Source of the DNA: Saturnia japonica | Lineage: Eukaryota > Arthropoda > Insecta > Lepidoptera > Saturniidae | DNA: 64,000 bases | Direction: 5' to 3' | Assembly: GCA_033032175.1 (NCBI GenBank) | Contig: CM065321.1 | Location: forward strand, 12,050,501 to 12,114,500 | Shown: piece by piece, positions 55,487 through 64,000 of the stretch | Numbering within the stretch: the stretch's first letter is position 1 | Layout of the letters: each line of letters starts with the position of its first letter | Notes under the pieces: model-generated | Databases searched by the model: none | The model's input: only the letters and a program-made list of their open reading frames with translations | What the model was told of the DNA's origin: nothing | Made by a program: the position numbers and the translations under genes

Positions 55487-58400
55487 ATGGAACCGGCATC
55501 ACCGTATAATGTGGGCATTGCGGGATCTCAGTTTGATCCGCACACAGACCCAGGAACGAATGGTGCGAAATGGCGTACATGGGTGCGGAATTTTAATTAT
55601 TATATTGATGGGCAAACAGGGCTATCATCTAAACAAAAACTAGCCAGATTACTTCATCAAGCGGGACCTTCAGTGCAAGACATATATGAGACGTTTGACG
55701 TGAATCCAAAAGAACACGGAGATTTATACGAAGTTGCGGTGAAGAAATTAACACAGTATTTTATTCCAAAGACAAATACTGTTTATGAAAGGCAGATATT
55801 CAGAAATATAGATATGTCGACAGATGAAACTGTTCAGCAATATGTGATACGATTAAGAAATGCTGGAAAGTATTGTGAATTTACGAATTTCGACAAAGTA
55901 ATAAGAGACCAATTGGTACAGAAATGTCCGCATAAAAGTCTAGTCAGAAAATGGATTAGAAAGGGAAGTGAATTGACATTGGAAGAAGCCACAAACATGG
56001 CAAGAATTTTTGAACTAGAATTTAACATGGAAAAAGAATTTGTGAAAAAGGAAAAAGAGATTGAAAAGAAGGAAGATGAAACAATAGGTAGAATTTTCAA
56101 GTTTAAAAATGACCAAAAATGTTACAGATGTGGATATACTGGTCATCATGCAAAAGAGGTAAAAAAATGCCCGGCGTATAACCAGACATGTGACAGATGC
56201 AATATAAAAGGGCATTTCAAGAAGCAATGCAAGACAAAAGGTAATATAGAAGTAGTCAAGAAAAACACCAAGAAGAGGAGAAATATAAGGTATATAATAA
56301 AAGAAGAAAGCACAGATAGTGATGACTCAGACAGTAAGTGTGACAGTGAATGTGAAAGTCATGGACAAGAACAGGTACATTCTGTATTGCATATAAATTC
56401 TTCTACACAAAATAAATATGATATATTGTTAAATAATAAATATATATTAAGATTTATTGTTGACTCTGGAGCATGTATAAATATTATTGATAGATATGAG
56501 TATGAAAATTTATTAAAGAACGGTTTAGATATTAAAAAGTTAAAAGGATGTAATCAACAGTATTATGCATATGGTGGAAGAATGTTACCAAGCATAGGTA
56601 CCTTTAATGTATCTGTATTTTCACCACAAACAAGAAAGGAGGTTAGGAGTGTTGATGTATTTGTATATGACGGACGTGGACCATCATTGTTGAGTAAAGT
56701 AACTTCTGAAATGTTAGTATTATTGAGGGTTGGGCCTGAGACTCTCAACGTCAGCTTTATTGAAAAAAGCCTGATTAAATCTCAATACCCTCAGCTGTTC
56801 CAAGGTGTGGGAAAATTGAAAAATTTTAAATTGGATATACCAATTGATCCCAAAGTAACTCTAGTTGCACAGCCTATCAGGAGACAACCCTTTAATGTTC
56901 GAGAAATTGAAAAACAACTTATCAAAGAATTGTTAGATAATGATATAATTGAAAGTGTTTCAGGGCCGACACCATGTGTCTCACCATCTCACATTGTAAA
57001 GAAAAAGGAAGCAGGACAGTATCGCTTAGTAGTGGACATGAGAAGAGCAAATGAAGCAGTATTGAGAGAGCGAGTGCCTCTACCAACATTTGAGGAATTA
57101 CTTGCTGACCTTAATGGCTGTAACTATTTTTCAGCAATTGACATCAAGTGGGGGTACCACCAGATTGAGTTATCTGATCAGTCAAAAGTTATAACTGTCT
57201 TTAGCTGTAGTACAGGTTTGTTCAGGTATAAAAGATTATTCTTTGGTATTAGATGTGCATCAGAAATGTTTCAACGAATAATTGCACACCTACTTCAAGG
57301 GATCAAAGGAGTAGCAAATTCACAAGAGGATATCCGGATTGGAGGACGCACTAGGCAAGAACATGATGACAGACTTCGACAGGTACTATATAGGTTGCAA
57401 GAAAATGGCATAACACTTAACGAAAAGAAATGTGTCTTTGGAGTAGAGGAAATAACTTTCCTAGGTCATCACCTATCATCAAATGGTATCAGACCAACAA
57501 TTACAAGCCAAGAGACTATCCAAGAATTTAGAGCTCCGGATAATAAAGATGAGGTGCGAAGCTTTTTGGGGGTTGTAAATTTTTCTGCTAGATTTATTCC
57601 TAATTTTAGTACAATTAGTGAACCCCTCCGACGTTTGACCAAAAGTGATAACGAATTTGTATGGCAAGTTGAGCAGCAGCAGGCGTTTGAAAGTCTCAAA
57701 AGTGCCATAATAACAGCTCCAGTACTAGGGTTTTATGACAAGAATGCTGAAACTGTACTGATCACAGATGCTAGCCCAGTAGGAATCGCTGCTGTACTGG
57801 TACAGTATCAAGCTGTTGACAATCACCGACAACCTATTGTAATTAAATATGTAAGCAAAGCTCTTACTGAGACAGAGAAAATATATTCACAAACAGAAAA
57901 AGAAGCATTAGCAATTGTATGGGCATGTGAAAATTTATATATGTACTTGATTGGTAAAGAGTTTACTATTATATCAGACCACAAACCTTTAGAAATTATA
58001 TATTCAGTAAAATCAAATCCAAGTGCTAGAATTCAAAGGTGGGTTCTCCGATTGCAATCATTTACATTTAAAGTTGTGTATAAAACAGGTAAAAATCATA
58101 TAGCTGATCCTCTATCAAGACTTCTTGATACCAGCAAAACATTAGGACACGAACAAGGCGAGTTGGAAGAAAGTTTATTTGCAATGGTTGGCTTGATTAG
58201 AACTATGACCTTAGATGAGTTAAGAGAAGCAACATCAAAAGACGACGAGCTTAATAGCTTAAAGAAGGCTTTTGAAAGTGATATATGGCTAAAAGAATTA
58301 AGGAGATATGAATTAATTAAGACCGAATTGTGTGTTATAGATGATGTTTTATTAAGAGGAACAAGACTGATAGTACCAAAGGCATTGATAACAAGAGCTC

Positions 58401-59662
58401 TGGAAATAGGACACGAAGGACATATTTCAAATAATGCTATGAAAAGAAAATTGAGAAATAAAGTATGGTGGAGGACTATGGATAAGGACATAGAATATTG
58501 GGTGGATACTTGCGAAGGATGTAGACTGGTTAAAAAGGGAACGTACCCTGAACCTATCAAATCCACCGAACTACCAAGTAAAGTATGGGAACTAGTTGCA
58601 ATAGATTTTCTGGGTCCGTTACCATCTGGACATTACTTATTATTCATAGTTGATTACTACAGCAGATACTACGAGGTAGAAATAATGAAGAATCCTACGG
58701 CAGAAAATACAATAAAAACATTAATGAAAATAATAGCTAGAGAAGGTATAATGAATACAATAGTATGTGATAATGGACCAGCATTTATTGATGATAAGTT
58801 TAAGAAGTTTTTGAAATCCAATGACATAAAACTAAGACATATAACACCTTTATGGCCACAGGCAAACGGAGAAGTGGAAAGACAGAACAGGAATGTACTA
58901 AGGCGTCTGCGCATAGCTCAAGCATTGAAACTAGACTGGAAAGAGGAACTATTGACATATTTGTTTGCCTATAGAACAACCCCCCATTCCACAACAGGGA
59001 TACCACCTGGAAACTTATTTAGAGGGAGTCAAATAAAAACCAAATTGCCAGAAATGAAATTCGAAGTTGAAGTAATGAATGAAGAAATGAGAGATAGAGA
59101 CAGGTACCAAAAGGATCTAAGTAAGAAATATGCTGATAAGAGGAGATATGCAAAGGAACTAGATCTTCAACCAGGTGATAAAGTGTTGGTGAGACAAAAC
59201 AAGATGAATAAATTAACAACTCCATCCTCACCTATAGAACATACTGTTGTTTGGAAGAAAGGGAACAGTGTGGCAGTAAAGTCACCTGATGGAAAAGTGG
59301 TCAGAAGAAATTCAACATTTTTCCAACCAGTAAAGAAAAGGAATATCGAGGAATTGGGATTGTACAAAGATAATTGCAAGCTTAATATTGAAAGCACTAT
59401 GGAGCAAGAAAAAGAGACTATAAATTATCGCAAAGATAGCAATATGCAGGAATGCGAAAAAGCAGGCCAAGGGGAAAGAGATATGACAAATCATGACGAG
59501 ACAGAGAAAGACTTGATATTGGACAAGCGTGACATTACTCCAGACCCTGAGTTTGTGATGACTAGAGCGAGACCGATCAGGGAACGTTATACTCCGACTA
59601 AGTATAAAGATTATGTATTAGGATTGATTTTGGGTTGCATTCATGAGAATAGTATTTTGTAA
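55487..59662 (+). CDS. Gag-Pol fusion polyprotein, 1391 aa, Ty3/gypsy type
   Basis: The ORF starts at the ATG six bases after the PBS-like site. Domains by residue: Gag about 1-205 (WRTWVRNFNYY near 28); two knuckles at 212 (CYRCGYTGHH, with an unusually long H-to-C gap) and 235 (CDRCNIKGHFKKQC); protease DSGA at 326; RT about 440-640 with FSAIDIKWGYHQIELS; RNase H with acidic D at 761 (TDASPVGIAAVL); integrase HHCC from 976 (HEGH ... CEGC) and D1040, D1095, E1131 with exact D,D-35-E spacing; charged tail. The RT active site reads SQEDIRI at 612-618, where most relatives have xxDD, so the first catalytic Asp is Glu. Gag and Pol share one frame with no frameshift or stop between them. There are no stops or indels elsewhere. 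Confidence 0.95.
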   Translation: MEPASPYNVGIAGSQFDPHTDPGTNGAKWRTWVRNFNYYIDGQTGLSSKQKLARLLHQAGPSVQDIYETFDVNPKEHGDLYEVAVKKLTQYFIPKTNTVYERQIFRNIDMSTDETVQQYVIRLRNAGKYCEFTNFDKVIRDQLVQKCPHKSLVRKWIRKGSELTLEEATNMARIFELEFNMEKEFVKKEKEIEKKEDETIGRIFKFKNDQKCYRCGYTGHHAKEVKKCPAYNQTCDRCNIKGHFKKQCKTKGNIEVVKKNTKKRRNIRYIIKEESTDSDDSDSKCDSECESHGQEQVHSVLHINSSTQNKYDILLNNKYILRFIVDSGACINIIDRYEYENLLKNGLDIKKLKGCNQQYYAYGGRMLPSIGTFNVSVFSPQTRKEVRSVDVFVYDGRGPSLLSKVTSEMLVLLRVGPETLNVSFIEKSLIKSQYPQLFQGVGKLKNFKLDIPIDPKVTLVAQPIRRQPFNVREIEKQLIKELLDNDIIESVSGPTPCVSPSHIVKKKEAGQYRLVVDMRRANEAVLRERVPLPTFEELLADLNGCNYFSAIDIKWGYHQIELSDQSKVITVFSCSTGLFRYKRLFFGIRCASEMFQRIIAHLLQGIKGVANSQEDIRIGGRTRQEHDDRLRQVLYRLQENGITLNEKKCVFGVEEITFLGHHLSSNGIRPTITSQETIQEFRAPDNKDEVRSFLGVVNFSARFIPNFSTISEPLRRLTKSDNEFVWQVEQQQAFESLKSAIITAPVLGFYDKNAETVLITDASPVGIAAVLVQYQAVDNHRQPIVIKYVSKALTETEKIYSQTEKEALAIVWACENLYMYLIGKEFTIISDHKPLEIIYSVKSNPSARIQRWVLRLQSFTFKVVYKTGKNHIADPLSRLLDTSKTLGHEQGELEESLFAMVGLIRTMTLDELREATSKDDELNSLKKAFESDIWLKELRRYELIKTELCVIDDVLLRGTRLIVPKALITRALEIGHEGHISNNAMKRKLRNKVWWRTMDKDIEYWVDTCEGCRLVKKGTYPEPIKSTELPSKVWELVAIDFLGPLPSGHYLLFIVDYYSRYYEVEIMKNPTAENTIKTLMKIIAREGIMNTIVCDNGPAFIDDKFKKFLKSNDIKLRHITPLWPQANGEVERQNRNVLRRLRIAQALKLDWKEELLTYLFAYRTTPHSTTGIPPGNLFRGSQIKTKLPEMKFEVEVMNEEMRDRDRYQKDLSKKYADKRRYAKELDLQPGDKVLVRQNKMNKLTTPSSPIEHTVVWKKGNSVAVKSPDGKVVRRNSTFFQPVKKRNIEELGLYKDNCKLNIESTMEQEKETINYRKDSNMQECEKAGQGERDMTNHDETEKDLILDKRDITPDPEFVMTRARPIRERYTPTKYKDYVLGLILGCIHENSIL

Positions 59663-59828
59663 TAATTAAAAAAAGTTAATTATGTTTATTTTTCTTTATA
59701 TTAATGATAAACTATAGTCAACTGTTGTATGACAAATTTGTTGGTTGAATAATAAACCTGTTTATGTTTTATATTAAGATAGCTGATTATTATGTTTTTT
59801 TTTTTTTGTTATTAAGGAAAAAAGGGAT

Positions 59829-59979
59829 TGTAGGATTTTGAATGTATTCCAAACAAAGACCCTCTATAAATGTTTTTGGTAAAAATGCGTACGTCATAAT
59901 GACAGACATTGTTTACGAGTTTATAAAATAAAATTCTGTTTGAGAACAGTTAATTGTGTTCATTGTGTAAGAACCTACA
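59829..59979 (+). repeat. 3' LTR
   Basis: Differs from the 5' LTR by four transitions: two near base 31-33, one near 63, one near 87. Confidence 0.95.
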
Positions 59980-60792
59980 GGTAGGTACCTACTAATTTAT
60001 TAATCTACTGGAACCCCTCTCCGGTAAAGGCCTCCTCCAAAGCTTTCCATTTTTCTCGGTGTAGGGCAATTTTTTGCCATTGTGGGCCACCAATTTTTTT
60101 TATTTAATCTTCCCAGCTAGTGAACGGTCTTCCTCTTTAGCGCTTACCTAACGGGCCTTTCCATAACGTAACTGTTTTTTTCATCTACGGTTTTCGAGAC
60201 GTGCTGTATGACCGGCCCATTTCCACTTCATCTTTTGGCTATGGCTGAAAGCATCTATTGCTTTCGTTTCAGATGATATTTGAGTGTGTTTTATCTTCTG
60301 TACTTTCTTAATATTAAGCATACTGCGTTCCATTCCTCGCTGACATGTATTTATTTTATTTTGTTGGTGAAATTCCATGTTTGACACGCGTACGTTAGGC
60401 ACGGAATAAGGCAAGAATCCATGACCTTTTTCTTTAACTTGAGAGACATTTCGCTTTTAAATATCTCCTTGTAACTCCAATATTTATTCCAAGTATTTTT
60501 AACTCTTTTCTTCTCCAATTTCTTTTCCTAAATATGCATATTGATCTACATATTGTAGTCGCTCGTTTTCGATTGTTATATTGAATTTTTGGAGTTGTTC
60601 ATAACCTTGGTCTTTGTGATATTCATTTCTAAACCCACTTGTCCACTTGCTTTTTCTAGAGTATCTAACATGTATTCTATTTGTAGACACGATTCCGATA
60701 GCAAAACCAAGTCGTCTGCAAACCTTAAATGGTTTAGGTTAGGTTAGATATATAAACCTCGGATATACAAACCTCGGTTTTTCCAGTCTATT

Positions 60793-61296
60793 TTATTTAG
60801 TGTTGCCATAAAAATTTTTGGGTATAAGGGGTCGCCTTGTCTGACTCCTCTCTTGACTGAAAAGCAGTTTGACTCTACTTGAGCTATTTCTGTATAGATG
60901 TTTGAGTATTGTAATGTATTTTTTCTTAATATTTTGCGATTTTAGAGTGTTCCATATACTTTCGTGCGAGATCGTGTCGAAAGCTTTTTGGTAATCAATG
61001 AATATGATGTAGAGTGGTCTTTTTTGTTCTTGGTATTTTTCAATTATCAGCTCTAATGTATGGATATGGTCTAAGGTAAAAAAATTATTTCTAAATCCCG
61101 CTTGTTCAATAGGTTGATTTTTTTCTAATTTTATAATTATTCTTTGATTTATTATTGTACAGAAAAGTTTATAGATACTTGGCAAAAGACTTATCGGCCG
61201 GTAGTTCCTGATGTCTTTTGGGTCTCTCTTCTTGTATAGTAAAATAATAATGGATCCAGACCATTGAGACCGTGTGACACCGGTTTCAAATATCAA
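60793..61296 (-). pseudogene. RT domain remnant of the RTE-type LINE
   Basis: 167 codons remain open: QWSGSIIILLYKKRDPKDIR, NYRPISLLPSIYKLF, QPIEQAGFRNNFFTLDHIH and IIFIDYQKAFDTISHESIW are RT motifs 0-3. The frame breaks at the fourth motif. Confidence 0.88.
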
Positions 61297-61463
61297 GTTA
61301 AATTCTAGCAGCTAGTGATGTGATGCTATCTGCCCCAGGGGGCTTTTGTCTGGTTTCAGTCTATTTATTGTTTCAATAATTTGTTTACAATTTATCGGTT
61401 CTATGTGGGATTGCGGTGCCTCAAGTCCAATGTTTTCATATTCAGTATGGTTAGTTTCTTTGG

Positions 61464-61997
61464 CTAGATACGAAGCACTATAAATTTTTTGTAAAAATGT
61501 GTTGCGATGTTTATTATATCTGTTCTATTATGAGCAGTTTTTCCTGACTCTTTCAGACCATCAATCCATATTTTATTTGTCCGTATTTCTTTGTATCCCT
61601 TTTTCAGGCTTCCCTTTTGTTCTAGATATTTTTGAATGATATTGATTCTACGGTTCTTATAATCTTTCCTTATATATTTGCTTATCAGCTTGTATAGGGC
61701 TTTGAGTTCATTTTTCATTGCTCGCGTTTTATTTTTGGTTTTTTGTAGTTCTTGTCTTCGTTTTAGAAGTCTACCTGTATCATGTGAGAGAATACTACGG
61801 ACTTTTATTGTTTTTGTAGTTCTTGCGATTTGTAAACTGTCTGTAATATAATGTATGATTTCATCGTGGTAATCCTGCACTGTCTTAGTGTGGAGTAAAC
61901 ACATTTTACTTTTCAAGTTCTCTTTATATATTTGTATCTCTTCTTCGTTTTTGAGTGTAATGTTTTGCTTAATTACAAACTTGGATCGTGTTTTCAC
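61464..61997 (-). pseudogene. endonuclease-RT linker of the RTE-type LINE
   Basis: 177 codons, Lys/Arg-rich and helical (RLLKRRQELQKTKNKTRAMK). They lie between the endonuclease end (about 62000) and the RT. This is typical of the linker preceding RT in such polyproteins. Confidence 0.75.
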
Positions 61998-62200
61998 TGG
62001 TTTTGTGATTTATATTTTGGCTCTCAGCGGTCTATGGTCTGATGTAAAATTTATATTTAGTGCCTCAATGTCTAGAAATAGTTGAGGACGGTTAGATAGT
62101 ATGAAATCTATTTCGTTTTTATGTAGACCATTCGGACACTGCCATGTCCACTTTCTTCTTGTAACTATAAGCAAGTAATTCATTTTATTATGTATGTGGT

Positions 62201-62940
62201 GTACTATACGCTCAGCTTATTAAGTTTATAAGTCATTTGACGTCATAATACTCGTACCACTGCACCACCGCGGCTCGCGGCAACGCGCGACGTGCGCCTG
62301 GCTTCAGAGCGAGACAACCACCTGTAGCGCACTCGCTGCCATTTCAAATATTTTAATGTATAATTTAATTCTCGCAATACATTTCTTATAATATTTTATA
62401 GTTATTATTTATTCTTACATGTGACCCTTTTAATGTGGAGTTGGTAATAATCACTCTCACATCTAGGTACATAAAAAAGTTACATGTTCTGATTTTATCA
62501 AAGTAATTATATAGATTTGTTTCGTGTATCGATCAGGTGATGCGTAATTGCAATGGTGGTAATGATTATTTGATAACATTCTCTTACAATCATTCAGTAG
62601 GAATTTTAATGATGTACATAAATTACCTATTGCGTGCATTAAATGATTGATGCACGTTACGACTGTGAGTACCACCTACCTAAAAATGCGTGTAATGCGA
62701 TGAACGAATTTATTCGAAGATAAACAAAGCCGCAAAGAAAGTTGGTCGGTAACAAAACTCTCAATAACTTTCAAATTATTGGAGCTAGCTTTATGAAATA
62801 AAGACTACATTATAGATAATCTTATAGTGGTTAAATGAAACTCATAACAGTTCAAGATTATGAAATTTATTTTGAATAAGAGAAGTTAAGTAAAAATGAC
62901 AATTTTTCAGTAGATTTCGAAAAATGTGGTACGGTATCAA
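62201..62940. other. intergenic sequence
   Basis: A GC-rich patch at 62265-62330 (CCGCGGCTCGCGGCAACGCG) sits in otherwise AT-rich DNA. No gene was seen. Confidence 0.4.
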
Positions 62941-62949
62941 ATATGAAAA

Positions 62950-63702
62950 TTTTAACATTTTAATATTTTGTATTGCCACCACGAGCTCTTAATACAGCTG
63001 TCATACGGTTTTGTATGCTTTCCACCAGATTTCTGAGCCGATGCTGAGGAGTATCCTCCCATTCCTCTATCAGTGCTTCTTTCAGTTTACGAAGCGTGAT
63101 TGGAGGGAATTTCGCTAGCGTACACGTTGTTCCAGTTCGTCTCAGGCATGCTCGATGGAATTCAAGTCTGGGCTGCGTGCTGCCTACTCTATGCGTGTGT
63201 AATAGCGACATGTTCAAAGTATTCAAACACTATCCTGGCTGTATGGGGACGAGCGTTATCTTGCATAAAGATGGCTGTCATCGTGCGAGCATGCATGAAC
63301 CTCGACTCATCCGAAAACATTACTCTTGACCAGTCATTCAGAGTCCAGTTTATGTGTTCTCTACCGTAACTCAGCCTCGAATTTCGATGCTGCCTTTCGA
63401 GTTTTGGACCATTTGCGAGTCTAAATAGCTTCAAGTTTACGTACTCTGATTGCTCCATCCAGCACGTAGAAGGTGAGTTTTGACTTCAACAGCCGTTTGA
63501 AATCGATTTCTCAACATTGTTGCCACCATATATCGACTCTCCCGCGCTGTAGTGCTCCTTGTTCGTCTTGTTCCTGTTCTTCGAATATTATATCCAGTAT
63601 TTTCAAATCGCTGTAGCACTCTATGAACGGTTGATAGCGACACACCAACAGTTCTCATTGCATTTTCAGAATTCTGGTACACTCTTCAGGGGTTACTGGC
63701 AT
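62950..63702 (-). pseudogene. Tc1-type transposase pseudogene
   Basis: The N-terminal half (63682-63437) has VGVSLSTVHRVLQRFENTGY and a GRxR-like RRTGTRRTRST. The catalytic part has VMFSDESRF, a deletion, then IFMQDNARPHTARIVFEYF. The third acidic site lies in another frame as SPDLNSIEHA followed by TGA where Trp is usual. This is a D,D34E-type Tc1 protein with an internal deletion, a frameshift and a stop. TIRs were not found. Confidence 0.88.
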
Positions 63703-63942
63703 GTTTTTAATTGAACTTCATTATCAGAATAAAGAATTTCTGTACAAGAAATGCCATATTTTTATGATAGAACAGAAACCAATGTATTAAATTTTTTATT
63801 CAAATTTTAAAAATAGTTTTTTTTAATTTATGGTTTTTAATACAATCACCAAAAAAAAAAGGATTTACTTTTTCTATATTTGCAATGAAATACACTTTAA
63901 TTGATTTAAAATGAAAATAGAACTAAGCATTTTATTCGTGTA

Positions 63943-64000
63943 CTAGCTGTGCCCGTGGCTTCGCTTAGGTGGACTACAGAATGCACGCGCGAAACTGGCT
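63943..64000 (-). mobile_element. Helitron 3' terminus, continues off window
   Basis: ACTAGCTGTGCCCGTGGCTT is the reverse complement of a Helitron end ...GGGCACAGCTAGT. The next bases (GGACTACAGAATGCACGCG) match the inner sequence at 25190-25250. Confidence 0.7.

Larger units (their letters stand above)
55312..59979 (+). mobile_element. young Ty3/gypsy LTR retrotransposon
   Basis: It is 4668 bp long. The 151-bp LTRs (55312-55462, 59829-59979) start TGTAGGATT and end CCTACA and differ at 4 positions (about 97% identical). The target-site duplication GGTAG is perfect (55307-55311, 59980-59984). A primer-binding-like TGGCGACGAGGAT lies at 55469-55481, six bases after the LTR. A purine tract AAGGAAAAAAGGGA lies directly before the 3' LTR. 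One ORF fills the interior; there is no env-like frame. The element inserted at or just beyond the end of the LINE at 60.0 kb. Confidence 0.97.
60000..62200 (-). mobile_element. decayed RTE-type LINE (endonuclease + RT)
   Basis: In minus-strand order: an endonuclease C-terminus near 62160-62030 (TRRKWTWQCPNGLHKNEIDF then SDHRPLRA); a linker domain 61997-61464; RT 61296-60793 with NYRPISLLPSIYKLF, EQAGFR and FIDYQKAFDTISHESIW; then MKWKWAGHTAR at about 60220 and a C-terminus LHREKWKALEEAFTGEGFQ ending near 60005. The RT FADD region (about 60720, LQTTWF-like) is broken. Several frameshifts; not active. Confidence 0.87.

Noticed and set aside
56015..59494. minus-strand ORFs opposite Gag-Pol
   Set aside because: All are shadows of the 1391-codon sense ORF.

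Overview
The window reads as nuclear DNA of a moth or butterfly. It is AT-rich, its genes have long introns, and it is packed with repeat types common in Lepidoptera: non-autonomous Helitrons beginning TCTATACTAATATTATAAAG, tRNA-like SINEs, RTE- and jockey-type LINEs, Ty3/gypsy LTR elements, and mariner, Tc1 and hAT transposons. No bacterial or plasmid signature, CRISPR array or rRNA was seen. I ran no database search; all names come from motifs read in the sequence.

Host genes. (1) 326-6085, minus strand: most of an SLC25A46-like gene (mitochondrial outer-membrane carrier-fold protein). Five exons have matching splice phases, one short internal exon is not placed, and the 3' end lies beyond the left edge. 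(2) 22916-41370, plus strand: eleven phase-consistent exons of a single-pass membrane protein with a ten-cysteine VWC domain, a membrane segment, a PPPY motif and an acidic C-terminus. It resembles DGCR2/IDD; its first exon or exons were not found. (3) 52274 to 44169, minus strand: two exons with matching phase that may form a small secreted protein gene, with no start codon yet found. (4) 44689-44834, plus strand: an orphan terminal-exon-like ORF ending in a CxxC...CxxC module.

Mobile DNA by region. 1.9-9.3 kb: LINE tail, paired Helitron ends around an 80-aa ORF, a SINE, and a Helitron nested inside another repeat. 9.4-14.0 kb: a decayed Mag-like Ty3/gypsy element (123-bp LTRs, TSD ATGTA). 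14.8-20.0 kb: a MITE, a decayed LINE with RT and RNase H, and a transposase gene that has lost its catalytic core. 20.9-40.4 kb: repeats inside the introns of the VWC gene, including a decayed hAT element (26.9-28.6 kb), a mariner (36-37.3 kb), MITEs and SINEs. 42.5-43.3 kb: a second copy of the Helitron. 45.7-46.6 kb: six copies of a 151-bp tandem repeat. 55.3-60.0 kb: a young Ty3/gypsy element with perfect GGTAG TSDs and one uninterrupted 1391-aa Gag-Pol ORF, but with an altered RT active-site motif. 60.0-62.2 kb: a decayed RTE-type LINE. 63.0-63.7 kb: a decayed Tc1-type transposase gene.

The host genes show no obvious shared function. The main story is how repeats have been nested into introns and intergenic DNA. 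I found no convincing new multi-gene system. The best leads are the altered RT motif in the young LTR element, the possible secreted-peptide gene, the captured-looking ORF between Helitron ends, and the transposase deletion derivative.
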